Assembly (NCBI GenBank): GCA_015832175.1
Contig: WJXW01000003.1
Coordinates: 1,364,001 to 1,428,000 of the forward strand
Direction: 5' to 3'
Length of the DNA: 64,000 bases
Source: Paraphaeosphaeria minitans
Lineage: Eukaryota; Ascomycota; Dothideomycetes; Pleosporales; Didymosphaeriaceae
Shown here: one piece after another, positions 45,500 through 58,847 of the stretch
How the letters are laid out: the number at the start of each line of letters is the position of its first letter
Position numbering within the stretch: position 1 is the stretch's first letter
Position numbers and translations under genes: made by a program
The notes under the pieces: model-generated
The model's database searches: none
What the model saw: the letters and a program-made list of their open reading frames with translations, nothing else
What the model was told of the DNA's origin: nothing

Positions 45500-48400
45500 C
45501 CTAAGTGTTTTTACTGTGTGAGTAACCTTTCTACTTAATAAGGTACACGCTATTATACTAATTATATTCTAGAATTCTTTTAACCTTAAATTTGTTTTCT
45601 TTCTTAGTCTAGTAGTAGAAGGTGGTTTTAACTAGTGTATTAGGGTCTGCTAGTTCTAGCAGTAATACGTAGAATACTAGGTGTATCTTTGCATCTGGCG
45701 GTAGTTCTAACTTATAGTTTACTAGTGATATTTGCTTAGAAATGTAAAATAGTCTAACCTTAATATAATCTAGTTTTTTATGTTTTTTCTTTTAAGTTCA
45801 AAGGTTCTTTGTAAGTAGATATGCTTTATCCCCCTTTTTTAGCTAAGGTGCTATTTTTTATTTTTAGTTTTAGTATAAAATTAATTACTACTAAGCTTTC
45901 TTAAGATTCTTTTAGAGTTGTTAGTGTATTTTCTTTATATTTTCTACTATATCTATAGCTTCTTTTGCTTTAATTGTCGTAGGAAATTATTAATTAAAGA
46001 GATATAGGTGTCTTCTATAGTTTACATGAAATAGTGTATATCCTAATACTGCTAATACTTTGTTATTATAGGCCAACTATGCTATAGGTAGTAATAAAAC
46101 CTAGTTATTCTTCTAACTATTACAGTAGATACGTAGGTATATTTCTATAGTTTAGTTCGTACGTTCTGTTTATCCGTCTATTTATAGATAGTAAGCTGTT
46201 AATAGCTTTTATTTTGTTCTAAGTAGGGCTATAAGCGTTATTTAATAATTTAACATAAAGAGCTTATCTCTATTGCTAATAATTATTTTTAGGATTCTGT
46301 AGTGTCTAATTAGTTAGTCTAGGATAAAAAAAGCGAGTTCCTTTGCTGTTATTCTTTTAAGGCATGGAATAAGCTCAACATACTTAGTTAGTTAGCAGAC
46401 TACTACTAGTATGCTATTATATTAAATTCCTGTTATTAGATCCTTAGAGTTTAGAATTCCTATAATAAAATCTATAGTAATATCTTCCTATAGTGCTGTT
46501 AGTATTCTAATTGCTTATATCTCTCTATATTTAAGATATATGCCGTGTTTATTTCTCTAGCATTCTACACATTTATAGATATAAGTTATTATAGCTTCCT
46601 TAATTCCTTTAAAGGTGTAATTTCTTTAAATAAGTTTTATTGTCTTTGTGATGCCTAGGTGTCTGTATATAGGCTTATTATGGTATTGTTAGATAATCTT
46701 AGTCTATAAATGTTCTAGAACTTCTTAGTTAATTACTAAAAGTTAATTTAGTTCTACTATTAGTTTTAGAGATCTATCTTTGGCTTTACAAAGAATTGCG
46801 GAGAAGGTTTTTACCTTTTCTTCTACTAGATTACTTTGTTAGCTAAGAGCGTCTACTCTGCCATTTTCTTTTCTAGCTATATAGATAATTTTAAACTTAT
46901 ACTGCCTAGTGGTCTATAACTATCTTTGTTATTATAGCGTAAGTTCTTTTGTTGTCGTGAACCTTAGAAGGTTCTTATAATCTATATAGATTTCTAGCGT
47001 TAAGTAACTAAGCGCGTAAATCCTCTAGTGCTTTAAGACTTTAATAATAGCGTAGAGTTCTTTATTATATACATTGTATTATGTTTTGGCGTTATTAAAT
47101 TTGCATAAGTAATAGGCAATTAGGTACTATTTACTATTACGTTCTTATTTAGCGCAGGCGCCTAGCGTAAAATCGCTAGCGTCTGTTTTAAAGCGCAGTA
47201 GTTTATCGCTTCTAAAAGAAATAAGAATAAGTTCTATAATATATACTGTCTTAAGGAGTTAGAATAACATTCCGCACTTATCTATTTATTTAAAGGGTAC
47301 GTCCTTCTTTGTAAGATTTATTAAAGGTATTATAACTTTTATATAATCTTAAATAAATTGTTAGTTAAATCTACAGAATCCTAAAAATTCTTAGATGTTC
47401 TTGGCTGTCTTCAGTATTAGCCAGTTCTTAATATATTTAATTTTACTTAGTGCCATCTTAATTCCTTCTGTAGTAATAATGTGTCCTAGGAATTCGAGTT
47501 ATTTAATATTAAACTTATATTTCTTAAGTTTAATATAAAGGCATGCTTTGTCTAGTGCTTCTAGTACTATCTATACATGCTTAGTGTGGTCTAATTTGTT
47601 TTTAGAAAAGATAAAGATATTATCTATATACGCGATAACAAATATGTCTAGATGTTTATAGAGTAAATTATTAATAAGTGCTATAAAAGCTGCTGGTGCG
47701 TTTGTAAGTCTAAAAGGTATAACCTTATATTTAAATAGTCTATAGCTTAATTAAAACGCTGTTTTCTATTCTTCACCTTTCTTAATTTATAAAAGGTGGT
47801 AACTGTCTCTTAAATCTATTATTGTGAATATCTTGGCTTAAGATAGTTAATCTTGTATCTCTATAATATTTAGTAGTAGATATTAGTTCTTTATTATTAT
47901 ATTATTAAGTTATTAGTAGTTAACGCATAGTCTGTCTAATCCATCCTTTTTCTTAATAAACATAAAAGGGCTTACTGCTAGTAACTTTAATAGTTATATA
48001 TATTCTTTCTTAAAGTTTATCTTATTAAAATTATATTCTTTAAGGAGTTCTTCTCCTATCTTACTATAAAGTAATCTAAAGGGTGGCGTCTTCCCTTCTT
48101 TTAGGTCTATTATAAGATCCTAGGGTTAATATTCTAGTAGGTTTGCTTTTCCTTTCTTTTCTATAAACATGTATATCTATTTCCTATACTCTCTTAGTAA
48201 GGTAAGGGGTGTGCTGTTATCCTCCTTCTTACGCTTTTTAACCTAGTAGTTCCTACTAGCGTCTACTAAGGTGTGCTTCTATTTTTTAACTATCTATTAT
48301 AGTATTATGTTATTAATAACTCCCTTATCTACTATTATTTTTAGTTAATGCGTAGGCTTTACTTATAATGTATAATTATAGCGTTTAAATAATATTTTCT

Positions 48401-49500
48401 TTATACCCTAGTTAATCTATAGGTTGTGTATTGTTAACTAATGTAATCCTAAGACTAACTTATACTTAGATCCTAGTAAGATATCTAACGTAAGTTCCTC
48501 TCTATGTCCTTAGACTATTATTATAGTAGTGACCTCCTAGTATATCTAAGGTGTCTTAGGCATTAGGGATCTATTCGCGATATAGATAGTATAGGGTACT
48601 TTTTTCTCTAATATTATAAGTCCTGCTTATCTTACTATTTAATAAGATATAAAGTTCTTTCCTACTCCTAAGTTTATAAAAGCTTAAGCCTATATTCTTT
48701 TAAGCTATACTAGTAGCTTAACTAATACTATGCTTACTATAGTATTTAATTTAATAAAGGTGTTTTCTTGTCTAAGTTTAGGCCTAAAAAAGACATCTAT
48801 TTGTATAGGTTATAGTTAAGTTCTAGTGCCTAGTATGCGTTTCTAAGTATCCGCTTCTATTATTGTTCTTAAGTATGTGGCTTATATAGATTATCTTTTT
48901 CTTCTTCCTATAAGGATGTTCTTCTATTTTTCCTCCTATAGTCTTTACTATTCCTATATATTAATTAAATTAATAGTTCTATTATTACTTCTTACGTAGG
49001 GCAGTTTACAAAGCTATCTAAATGTTTAGCTATATAGTAGTATTTATAGTCTTAGTTTAGATATGTGTACTAGTATAGTTGCATGTAGTCTCTATTAATA
49101 AGTATATTATAGTATTTATTACCCTTTAGCGTAAGGTAAGGAAAGTATTTTACTTATTATTTATCCTAGAGGTGTTTATCGTAAGCTGCGATAGGGCAGT
49201 TTATCTATATCTATTTACAGTATAGTTTTCTTCTAGGTTATTTCTTATTCTCTTCTTTCTCTCTCTTATGTTGTGCGTATATTGGTTCTTCGCAATATAT
49301 CTATATATAGAATTAGTGTGTAGGATTTTAGTAGTCTAGGTAGTACTTTAGTACGTAGTCTAATTCCTTATTTTTGTAGGGTCGTATTCCTTTTAGTGCC
49401 TAGTAGGGTTCTATGTAGTCCTAAATATTTAGTTTATACTTAGGTGACATAGGGTTATCTTCTTCCTGCCTATTTTATAGGTAAGGAATAGGAGATTTTA
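45500..49500 (-). pseudogene. Gypsy pol of the minus-strand element, RIP-degraded
   Basis: Integrase lies at low coordinates: the minus-strand match to 820-970 is at about 45690-45860, and the core region near 46200-46300. RNase H lies near 47100-47200, and the RT box V-I-A-Y-I-D-N-I-F at 47613-47639 has the second Asp changed to Asn. The upstream protease and linker run to about 49500. Layout and sequence parallel 4900-8850 in inverse orientation. Confidence 0.85.
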
Positions 49501-49599
49501 GTATCTCTTCTACGTCTTCTATATTATAGTATACGTTAGAGTTGTCTTCTAGATCTTTATATAATTGTAAGTTAGGTAAATTTAATTACTTACTTTATT

Positions 49600-50640
49600 C
49601 TAGTGTAACCTGTTAGTAACTAAATAGCGTTGTAATAACTTCTTATTCCTTATTAGGTTCTTAGTCCTTAATAGTTAGTATATTTAACTTAGTTTAATAG
49701 ACTTTATTCTTTAATCTATAGTTCCTAGCTATATAGCCTAGTTTACTACATGTAAAGCATTTATAGGTCTTAGTTATTAGTTATTAACTTCTATTAGAGA
49801 CGCGTTTATTAGGCTGCTTAGGGCCTATTTTTCCTCCTTTTTCTTTACTTATATAGTTAAACTAGACATCTTTTATTAGTTCGTATCTCTAGTAGTTCCT
49901 TAGCTGTTGTTTTTAAACAATTCTAATAGGGTTTTTATAAACTACTTTTACTAGTTATCTAAAGCTTATTGCTCTAGGGTTTTAGTAGAGCTCTTGTTAT
50001 AATAAAAACTATTCTCTGTTAATCCTAATAGTTTCTTTGTATAGTTTTTTAAGGTTAGTAATTTATACACTACTACGTAGGAGTTCCTTACGTAGTTTCT
50101 ATTTAAGTCCTTATTTATATATATCCTAAAGAGATTTATTATTCTAGTTAAGTTATACATTGTATCTACAAAATTTAGCTATATACTTAGCTACTAATTA
50201 TTTCTAAGTTATAGTCTAAATCTTTGCTTTTGTAATAGAGTCCTTATTAGTAATTCTAAAGAGTTGTTTAAGGCATTTCTTAAAGTTATTATAATTCTTA
50301 ATAATATTAACTACATTAGCATGCTTATTTACGTAATCGTTATTATTGTTGTTGTAGTCTATTCCTAGGTACTTTTTAAAGTAAGAATAGATCTATAATC
50401 CTACATCTCCTTATATATATATTGCTGCAAAGATAACCTTTTTCTTATCTTTAAGGGATTTATCTAAGTTAAAGAAGTAGAGGTCTAACTAGAGAATCTA
50501 GACGTTAGTTTAAGATTGTTCGCTAAAGTAGAGATTAGGTTTATGCGCCTTACTACTATCTTTTATAGGAGTAATTTTAGCGGCACCTAAAGCTGTAGAA
50601 GAGGTAGGAGTTTGTAAAGTACTTATGTTAAGGGTGTTTA
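49600..50640 (-). pseudogene. Gypsy gag of the minus-strand element, zinc knuckle partly kept
   Basis: The CCHC knuckle at 49718-49759 reads C-F-T-C-S-K-L-G-Y-I-A-R-N-Y: two cysteines survive, while the histidine and last cysteine are tyrosine. A 64-codon open stretch at 49966-50160 belongs to the same gag. This copy is less mutated here than the one at 4552-4593. Confidence 0.8.
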
Positions 50641-50643
50641 AGA

Positions 50644-51054
50644 TGTTAAATCTAATAGGGTAGCTAGTCCTAGAGGGTTAAGGTTAGTTCTTAGGCAGGA
50701 GTACTTATAGAAGGTAGAAGGTCTTGTTAATATAATAGTATTTTATAAAGTGTAATAAGTTAATAATATAGTCTACTAGAATCCAAACAATAGATTAATA
50801 AATAGATTAAATATAAGTATAGAGAGCCTACCCTTACGTTCCTATATACTAAGGCTACTCTACTACTTAGTGCCACTAAGTAACTAAGCACCTTACGTGA
50901 CCTACTCTACTACTTAGTGCCACTAAGTAACTAAGCACATTATGTAACCTAATCTAAGTTACTTAGCGTCTCTTTATTACGTTCGTAACCCTGTTGTCGC
51001 TTCATCACACCTTTATAAGTGCCCGAGTCCCACGTTATTATCTGGTACGTAACA
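50644..51054 (-). repeat. Gypsy 5' LTR, U3 type 3 (411 bp)
   Basis: The partner of 44472-44882 and better preserved; the plus-strand end reads CTGGTACGTAACA. The inner edge is followed on the minus strand by TCTTAAACACCCTTAACA, the presumed primer site, which lacks the usual TGG start. Confidence 0.9.
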
Positions 51055-51300
51055 CTAGAATAGAGAGTATATATAGAAGGAAACTTTCCTTTTATATACA
51101 AAGTAGAGATTCTAGAGTATTCTACTTAGTAATTCTCTACTATTTATAACGTTACCTATAATGTTACCTTATAACGTTACCTACGACGTTACCTAGTATC
51201 TATATAGTTATAACGTTATTATAACGTTATTATAGAAACTTCTAGAATATAGAAAGTTAACTCTAGTAACCTTTAAAGGTTGCCTATTCCTTATAATTAA
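51055..51300 (-). repeat. Solo LTR C, copy 1, second part
   Basis: Continues the repeat broken at 44471. Contains several AACGTTACCTA-type words, also present at 52361-52395 in copy 2. The end is uncertain by about 5 bp. Confidence 0.75.
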
Positions 51301-52098
51301 TAACCTAGATATTTAAAAGTTACTTATCTGGAAGGTCCACTGGCACTTCTACTATAAAGGGATTTAGGCTATAAATACTATAATTTAGTTTTAGTTCTAG
51401 TAGATGATATTAGTTTAAGATAATTTTAACTAAGCTAAAGAGCTATACTATCTATGCTACTAAATACGGTAATTAGATAGAGATAAGCCTAAAGATTAGT
51501 AACCCTAGAACCCTATTTAAATAATAGACTATTAATATTAGCTCCATAACTATAAATAAGTATTAGAAATCGTTTCTTTTTATTGCTAGGGAATACCTTC
51601 TAGGATAACCTAAAGCTAGAGCGCTTATTAGAGTAGATTTAGAAAGTGTTACGAAGTTCCTTTATAAGGATATTATCTATAGGTAGAAAGTGTTTCTTTA
51701 AATAAGTGTAGATAGAGGGCCTGAAAACAAATTAGTAGTTAAAGCACTAGCTAAAAACTATAGAATATATTATATCTAAGCTTTATCCTATAACTCTAAG
51801 ACTTAAGAACAAGTTAAATAAGGTTATTAATTACTTATTACAGTGCTTATAAAGCTAGGGAATAATTAGAAGCGTAATCTATCTATAGTAGTATACGCTA
51901 AAAGGGTTTTAATTTACTAAAGCATAGGGCTAGCTCCTATAGAGATAATAATAGGTTTTTAACCTATATTACCTATTTAGCTAGCGATTAAAAGCTGGTA
52001 GACCCTGCTGTAGATAGAGGTGAAAAACTAATTATATCTACTTATTTTAAGGGCTAATTAGTTAGAATAGTAAGGGATAAGCTTTTAGAGGTTCTATC
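51301..52098 (+). pseudogene. Gypsy integrase core relic
   Basis: A plus-strand frame shows the integrase core: P-K-A-R-A-L-I-R-V-D near 51610-51640, V-D-R-G-P-E-N near 51707-51727 (the second catalytic Asp region, usually D-G-G-P-E), and later Y-N-S-K-T-stop-E-Q-V and L-A-P-I-E-I-I-I-G-F. It belongs to a different Gypsy family from the complete elements. Two solo LTRs of family C lie at its two ends, and the gene resumes at about 52504. Confidence 0.8.
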
Positions 52099-52498
52099 TA
52101 TAAAGAGGAGGTAGAGGCTAGAGAATAAAGGGTAACCTTCTAGATCTTCTAGTACCTTCTCTCCCCTAGTACTAGTTACCTAGAATAGTAGAGACTAGGG
52201 TAATAGAGGGCAGATCAAACGTAGTTAAATAGAGCAATAAAACCTTAGGTATAGGCTTAGAATTACTATTTAGGATAGAGAGTACACGTAGAAGGTAACT
52301 CTCCTTATATATATATAGTAGAGATTCTAGAGTATTCTACTTAGTAATTCTCTACTATCTATAACGTCACCTATAACGTCACCTATAACGTTACCTAGTA
52401 TTCATAGGGCTATAACGTCATTATGACGTTATTATAGAAAATCCTAGAATATAGAAAAGGTAACTCTAGGAACCTTTAAAGGTTACCTATACCTTACA
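52099..52498 (-). repeat. Solo LTR C, copy 2 (400 bp)
   Basis: Full-length match to the split copy at 44299/51300. Flanked by CTATC (52094-52098) and CTATT (52499-52503), a 5-bp duplication with one C-to-T change. It sits inside the Gypsy integrase gene and preserves the pre-insertion sequence of the CTAGA site used by the Gypsy at 44472-51054. Confidence 0.85.
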
Positions 52499-53290
52499 CT
52501 ATTTAGGTTAAGGAAATTACGCTTAAAGAGAGTAGAGCGATAGGATTTTAGTAAAGCCTATTAATAAGACTTTTGTAAAGGAGACCTAGTGCTAGTTTAG
52601 GACTTAATTGGGGCTATAGATAAGTTAATAGAAGTAAAGATAAAGAATTACTACCTAGGCCCTTACTAAATCACTATTAATTACCCTAGCTAGTTATATT
52701 ACTAACTAGAAGAGCTTAATAGAGCTACCTTCTAGTATACTATATATAGTAACTACCTTAAGCGCTTTTACTAGCACACTCTAGATAATAAGGCCTAGAT
52801 AGTAAAAGAAAAGATAAGAATAATGCCTAAAAACCTTCTAATTAACTCTTAGACCTTACTACTAAAGCTACTAAAACTGCTAGGGCATTAAGAGGTTAAA
52901 GAGAGAAAGGAGTACAGTAATACTAGCTTAGAAGTTAAAGATAACCTTATAAGGACTGGAAAGGTAAAGTAGAGGAAATTAAACTCTAATAGGCTATTAT
53001 ACCACCTATAAAGATTCGAGGCAATTTACTATAAGTAGTTATTTTAAAAAGAGTAGAAGTATTAGATTTTAATATAAACCAGAATATATTTACCTTAGAG
53101 TCTAATATTAGATTAAACTAACCCAATCCTGTCCTAAAATAGAATTAGGAAAGCTAACTATAGGCAGTTTATAAAAGAGAGGAAGGAAGCCTAAGAAAAG
53201 TAAAGTACTTAATAGAGTTTTAGAGAAATTAATATAGAAAAATAAAGAAAATAGAGAGAAGGGATAAAAAAATAGAGAGCACCTAGTCAC
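52499..53290 (+). pseudogene. Gypsy integrase C-terminal tail
   Basis: Reads K-G-D-L-V-L-V and later Y-L-G-P-Y-stop-I-T-I-N, E-E-L-N-R-A-T-F and Y-L-K-R-F, the usual end of Gypsy integrases (G-P-Y-R-I ... L-K-R-F). It continues the frame broken at 52098. A Lys-rich stretch follows to about 53290; its antisense reading gives a 60-codon hydrophobic frame that I consider an artefact. Confidence 0.7.
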
Positions 53291-55250
53291 TAGGTGAAGA
53301 TATATTAGGGTACTAATTGTTATCCTCTTTATTATTAACAGCTATATTATCTTTATAGCGACAACTAGACTAATAAGTATTTAGGGGTTAGGACTCTATA
53401 AAGCTAGAGGCCCTACTTACCTTAGATTAAAGAAGAGATCTAGCATAATTTTAGGTAGCCTAATTAATAGATTGCTAATAAGGTAAAAAAGAACTAGAAT
53501 AAAAGTTCTAGGAGTAAGTAAACAAAAAGAATAGCTATAGCGAAAAAGGAGTATTCTTCCTAATAGGAGAATATAGCCGCATAGGTAATCTAGGACTAGG
53601 TAATTTACAATTAGAGTTTAAACGCGAATACCTTATACTAAAGGACTAGAACCCTAAAATAATAAAGCACTACTAGGAGTAGACTAAAGAAAACCTCTAA
53701 AAGAATTTTAGAAATAATTATAAAGGATTACGAAAAGAAGAGGACTACAGTTTATAGTAATTATATATTAGGAATCTATAGGCTCCCTAGGAATAAGACT
53801 GTTTAGGGCAGAAATAGGCTTAGAAGTGCGACTACAAGAAGTCTAAGAGTAGGTTATACTAATAGGAAGGATATTAGTAGGTAGAATAATATTATCTATA
53901 AAAGAACTAGTGCTAGGCTTAGCTAGTTTATTTAAAAGAAAGAAATATTAGCTTAGCTAATAAGGAATTAGAACTAGAACTTATAATAAAAGAAGTAAAG
54001 AGTAAAATTACTATTTATCTAGCACTTATTATACCTTCCCTAGTTTAGTAGCTTACCCCTAAGATAAGAAACACTATATTTACTACTAAAATATAGCTTA
54101 CTCTTTCTACTCTTATTCTAGTAGTAGATATAGTAATAGTTAATTAGAGAAGAAGAAGGAAAGTAAAAAGAGGTACTAGTATACTAGATATCTATATTAA
54201 TGCTAGTATTATAGTATCTACGCTTTAATAGAGACTCCCTAGGGCCTAAGTTAAATAACTTAGTAATAGTCTCTACTTTATTATTACTAATATTAAAGTG
54301 CTAAATAGTAACGTTTAAATAGGGATTATTCTTATAGACGCTAATAGTGTAAAGAATAGAACCTAGGGTAACACTCTATATATCTGGGCTATAGATGAAG
54401 TAAGCTAGTTTACGTAAAAGATTATAGTTTATAAGCTAATTAGCTCTTATGTTTACTAGGAAAGTTAGTAATAAGAAGTAAAAGGTTTATAGAATATTAT
54501 ATACTATTAAATAATATATTCCTTAGTAGACTTAAAACGATAGATAAAGAGGTCTACCTTTATATTAGTAGTGGGGCTGCGCTTATTTAGGTTATTACTA
54601 CCCTTCTTACTACTAGTACTAAAAGCAGCTATTCTATCTAGGGTATAGTTAACTAGAGCTATACCTATAGTAGAGTTATTAAATAAATATTAGAAGGACT
54701 AAAAGAGAGGGTAGAGAGTATAAAAAAGTAGTAAAGGAGTATTAAAGCAAGGATTAGAAGAAGGATAGAGTAGAAGAAATCCTAGGGTTTTATACCCTAA
54801 GGTTAAGCGTAGGCCACCTAAGCAGCTTAGTAAAAAACGTTTATAAAAAAAGATTACTAAAATATTCCTGCCTAATATACTAAGAGGCCTATAAATAATT
54901 TTTATTATAGGGATATAAGTATTAAGGGAGTAATAGGCTAGTAGCTAAGATAATTAGGCATAGTTAGTTAGCTAGAGGCTAAGGTATAATTATAGGCCTA
55001 GAAGTAAACTAACGCTTCGTTACTGCCTTATATATAAAGAAGTTAATAAATAACTTTAATTATAGGGATATAAGTAGTAGATAGGCGATAGGTTAGTAGG
55101 TAGAATAATAGTAGTGCTATAAATTTAGAAGATAAAGATAGTAATAGTACTAGTAGTTAGTGTAATATATACAGTAAGTAGGTAAGGCCTAGGTAGAGTG
55201 TAGATAAAGAGAAGTATTCTTTAGAGGTTAGCCTAAAGGCCTTAGGTAAA
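53291..55250. other. AT-rich relic DNA, unassigned
   Basis: Plus-strand pieces of readable frame occur (for example near 53740-54000 and 54000-54300), but no domain was recognised. Probably the remainder of older retroelements. Confidence 0.3.
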
Positions 55251-55599
55251 CACTTTTACTAACCTTTAGTGCTTTATAATAGTATATATTATAATTACGT
55301 TTTATATACTTCCTCTATACTCTACGCCTCTTTTATATAGGTAGAGCTCTTCTCTTCTTTAAGGTTTAGGCTAGCCTATTTATATTTTTAGTCTATCTCT
55401 AGAGCCTAAGTATTCTAGATCATATTATAGCCGTTTTAGGAGAGTAAGTATTATTTCTATTCGTTTCTTATTTATTTGGCTAGGATTCTCTCTACTATCT
55501 AGACTTCTCCTCCTTTAGGTATAACATTTAGTAGTTAGGTATTACTATGCTTTACTCCTAGTCTTAGTTTCTATTACTCTAGAAGGGAGATATAAATTA

Positions 55600-57900
55600 T
55601 ATCGTAAATATAATAACTAACGAGAAGGAGTAGGTAGTATACCTACGTTCTAACTGCATTTTATATTTAAAAGTATTTAATAAATTTCTTTTAGGGTTTG
55701 TTACTAGATTACTAAGGTATCTATATATTATTTATACTAAGGAGAGTAAGATTATCTTTTTATAATTACTTCTACTTATACTTCTTATTATAGTATTAGC
55801 TCTAATACACTTATGCTAACTTTAGGTACTCTATAAGTAATATTATTTCGCTATATATACACTATACGTTTTTAATAATATCTAGTACTTCTATCTCTTG
55901 CCTACTATCTATAGGAGGCGTAGGAAGAATAGGGTGTCTATTATATAAAGCGTAGAAAAGAGTAGTTTTTAATAAATTATAGATTAAGTTATTATATAAA
56001 AATTAAGCTATTAGGAGTAGCTTACCCTAGTTGTTTTATAAGGAAGTAATAAATATACGTAGATACTACTTAAGGGTTTAACTGCAGTGTTCTATTTACT
56101 TATTTATCTCGGGATAGAAAGTAGTACTAAGCCTATGCTTTCCCTATAATTAGTAGTATACTTTTGCCTAAAATGTGGAGGTAAATATAGAGCCTTTATT
56201 AGATAAAATATCTTTCTAGATACTAAGCTTTAAAATAACCTTTTAAAAGTAGGCCTTATTAAGTTAATTTATATCCTATAACATCTCTAAAGGAGTATAG
56301 ATTACTATTTTAGAAAAGTAGTATATTATTTCTAAGATTATATTAAGCAGGATTAAAGTAGCGTAAGATAGGTATAGTTTAAAAGCACACTTTAAGCATT
56401 TAAAAAGTATTACTAGCCTCTATTCACTATTAGAATGCTTAGTTCTTATTAAATAGGTCTTAGAGAGGAGTGCTTTCTTATATATATAACTTAATAAATT
56501 GTTTGTAGAAGTTTATTAAGGCTGGAAATAATTAGAGTTCGTAATATTAGTTAGCTATAGATATTTTATAATAGTTACTATACGCGTAAGATTAGCCTAG
56601 GTTACTTACGTGCCAATAATAAAATCTAGAAAGCATGCTTAACTAAGACGAATATACACTTTAATAAATTAATTAGAAGTTTAGCCTTATATATTAAGTT
56701 AAGTACAGCGTAGATAGCGCGCTAGTAAAGCGTAAAATCCTTATTATAGGTGTAAACACATATACTATCTAGATATATAATGTATATAAAATCTAGGTGT
56801 TACACTACCGCTTTGATAATATATACTTAGAAACTTATAGGGGCTTTAGTTAAGCTAAGTAGTATAACTAGATATTTAAAGTAGCTATAGTACGTTGAAA
56901 ATACTATTTTCTACTTATCTCCTACCTAGATCTAAATTCTATAGTAGGCATTATAAAGATTCAGGGTTATATAGTAGTATATACCTAATGGACAGTTAAA
57001 CGTCGCTCCAACTAGGGGAAGTAAGTAATAATCTTTAATTAGAAAAGATTAAAGAAAATCTATTCTAGAATAACTGCGTTAAGGTTGCAAAAATCTATAT
57101 AGAGTTATAGTATTCTATTCTCCGTAGGGAAAAATAAGATTAGCGCTCTAGCTAGGCTAGTAGTATGCCTAATCTATTTCTTTTAAAGCGTACTCTCTAG
57201 ATACTCCTGAAATATTTTAAGTTTCTACTTCGAGAGATTATAGAGTAGTCTATAAAGGGGTTTTTCCCCTCTATATTTTGGATAGCATAATTAGACTCTT
57301 TAAAGTTTAGTAGAGTGGATACTAGCTATTTATTAAATATATTAGTATAGTGGCCTATTATATTAGGGATAATTAGTACCTTTACTATACATACTTTATT
57401 AATATAAGTTAGGTACTCTAAGCTTATATTAGTTATTTATTAAACCCCTAGAAGAAATAGTTCTAAGCTAGTCTAGTCTATTGAGTTTTAAAGTCTCTTA
57501 TGGAAATAAGCTATTTAAAAGCCTTAGTACAGCTTTAGCGTTATATATAAAAGTTGTAATTAAAAATTTTTTTTTTTAAGAAATTATTACTAAGTAGAAA
57601 GAGGATTCCTTTTTTATTAACGTTATAAATAGTATTTTTAACCTAGCACTCTATGTCTATACTATCTATAAGGCGCATTTAAAGTATATAGGCGGCGTAG
57701 GTGCTTTATTTCTAGGCCCTAATCTATACTAGTTTCGGGAGCTTAGCCTCTTTAACAGGCTTTAAGTCTAGTCCCATAGTAACTATCTACCTAATTAGTC
57801 TAATATTAGCCTATAGGTTAAGAATTATTTAGAGTTCTCTTTTTACGTAAGTGTTTCTAGCTGCGCTATATATATACTTTATATTTGGTAGGATATAATT
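55600..57900 (-). pseudogene. Gypsy pol relic (RT to integrase), minus strand
   Basis: RT on the minus strand at about 56700-57260, with I-D-F-C-N-L-N-A-V and the catalytic box Y-L-D-S-I at 56761-56775 (Y-L-D-D with Asp changed). Integrase core at about 56030-56290, with N-K-G-S-I-F-T-S-T-F and L-S-T-T-F-Y-P-E-I-N, matching the D-K-G-S-x-F-T-S and L-S-T-A-F-H-P-Q-T-D pattern. RNase H lies between them. It is a third Gypsy lineage in the window. No LTRs were found for it. Confidence 0.75.
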
Positions 57901-58847
57901 TTGTAGGCGCTTTACTATATCTAGATTATATATAAGACTTAGCCTTTTCCTACATAATTTACTTATATAGGAATCTAATTAGAATTACTATTCCTTTATT
58001 TATTAGTATAGTAACTACTCCTATTACACTTATAGTAGGTAACACTTTTTTTATTATAGGCCTTATTACTATCTTTACGTGTTTTTAGTTTAGTATAGTA
58101 TTCCTAGACTTCTTTGACCTATAACATAGGTTTAACTCCTATACTATAGGTGTATAGCATAGGGTTCACTTAAACATAGAGCCTAGAGTTATAAAATCTT
58201 CCCTAGTTATAGGTACCTAGTGATAGTTAGTCATTACCTTTTATAGCTTAGGGTTAAGCTTAGGAAAAAAGTATTATACTCTTTACGTTTTAGTATAAGG
58301 TCTAAGCCAATCCTTAAGGACATTAACTCGTTTCTAAAGAAGTAAATAATTTAGTTCTTTTACTATATTACCTAAGCATACGCTATAGGTACTTATAAGC
58401 TATAGTTTTCTAAATTTAATAGTAAGTTAAGTATATACTATTAAACTACATTTAGGTAGGTACTTTTCCTTTAGCTTTAAAGGCACGCTTATAGTATATA
58501 TACTATAGTTCTCTTAGGTTACCCCTAAGGTATTATATTACCTAAATAACTTTATTTGTATCTAGCGTAAATTCTTATAGTATAAGGTAAAAGCCTACCT
58601 TATAGAAGTAGAGGAATTTATAATATTCTTTAACGTTTTAACCTTAATGTTTTCTATAGTTCTTAGGTTAGAGCGCACGCTTATTATATATTTTAGTATA
58701 TATTATAGATATGTCCGACTTCTACGTGTAAGTAAATAGGATTTTAATATTCTTAGTAGCAACTACTATATTAGGGGTTTAACTAACACTTTTATATTAG
58801 GAGATTTTATTTTCTAAGATATAAAACTAATATATAGTATAAAGTTT
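57901..58847. other. AT-rich relic DNA, possibly gag side of the Gypsy relic
   Basis: No recognisable motif. It adjoins the second Copia copy; AGTTT (58843-58847) would be its left target sequence. Confidence 0.3.

Larger units (their letters stand above)
44472..51054 (-). mobile_element. Complete minus-strand Gypsy retrotransposon, RIP-inactivated (CTAGA target duplication)
   Basis: A 6,583-bp element with two 411-bp LTRs (44472-44882, 50644-51054) and CTAGA at 44467-44471 and 51055-51059. It is related along pol to the plus-strand elements at 1-2261 and 3289-9964. Its LTR has a different U3. The undisturbed target is visible at about 52250-52300. Gag lies at the high-coordinate end; an antisense frame lies between pol and the 3' LTR. 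Confidence 0.95.

Noticed and set aside
53108..53290. A 60-codon hydrophobic minus-strand frame suggesting a membrane protein
   Set aside because: It is the antisense of a Lys-rich Gypsy tail; poly-Phe/Leu is what such an antisense gives.
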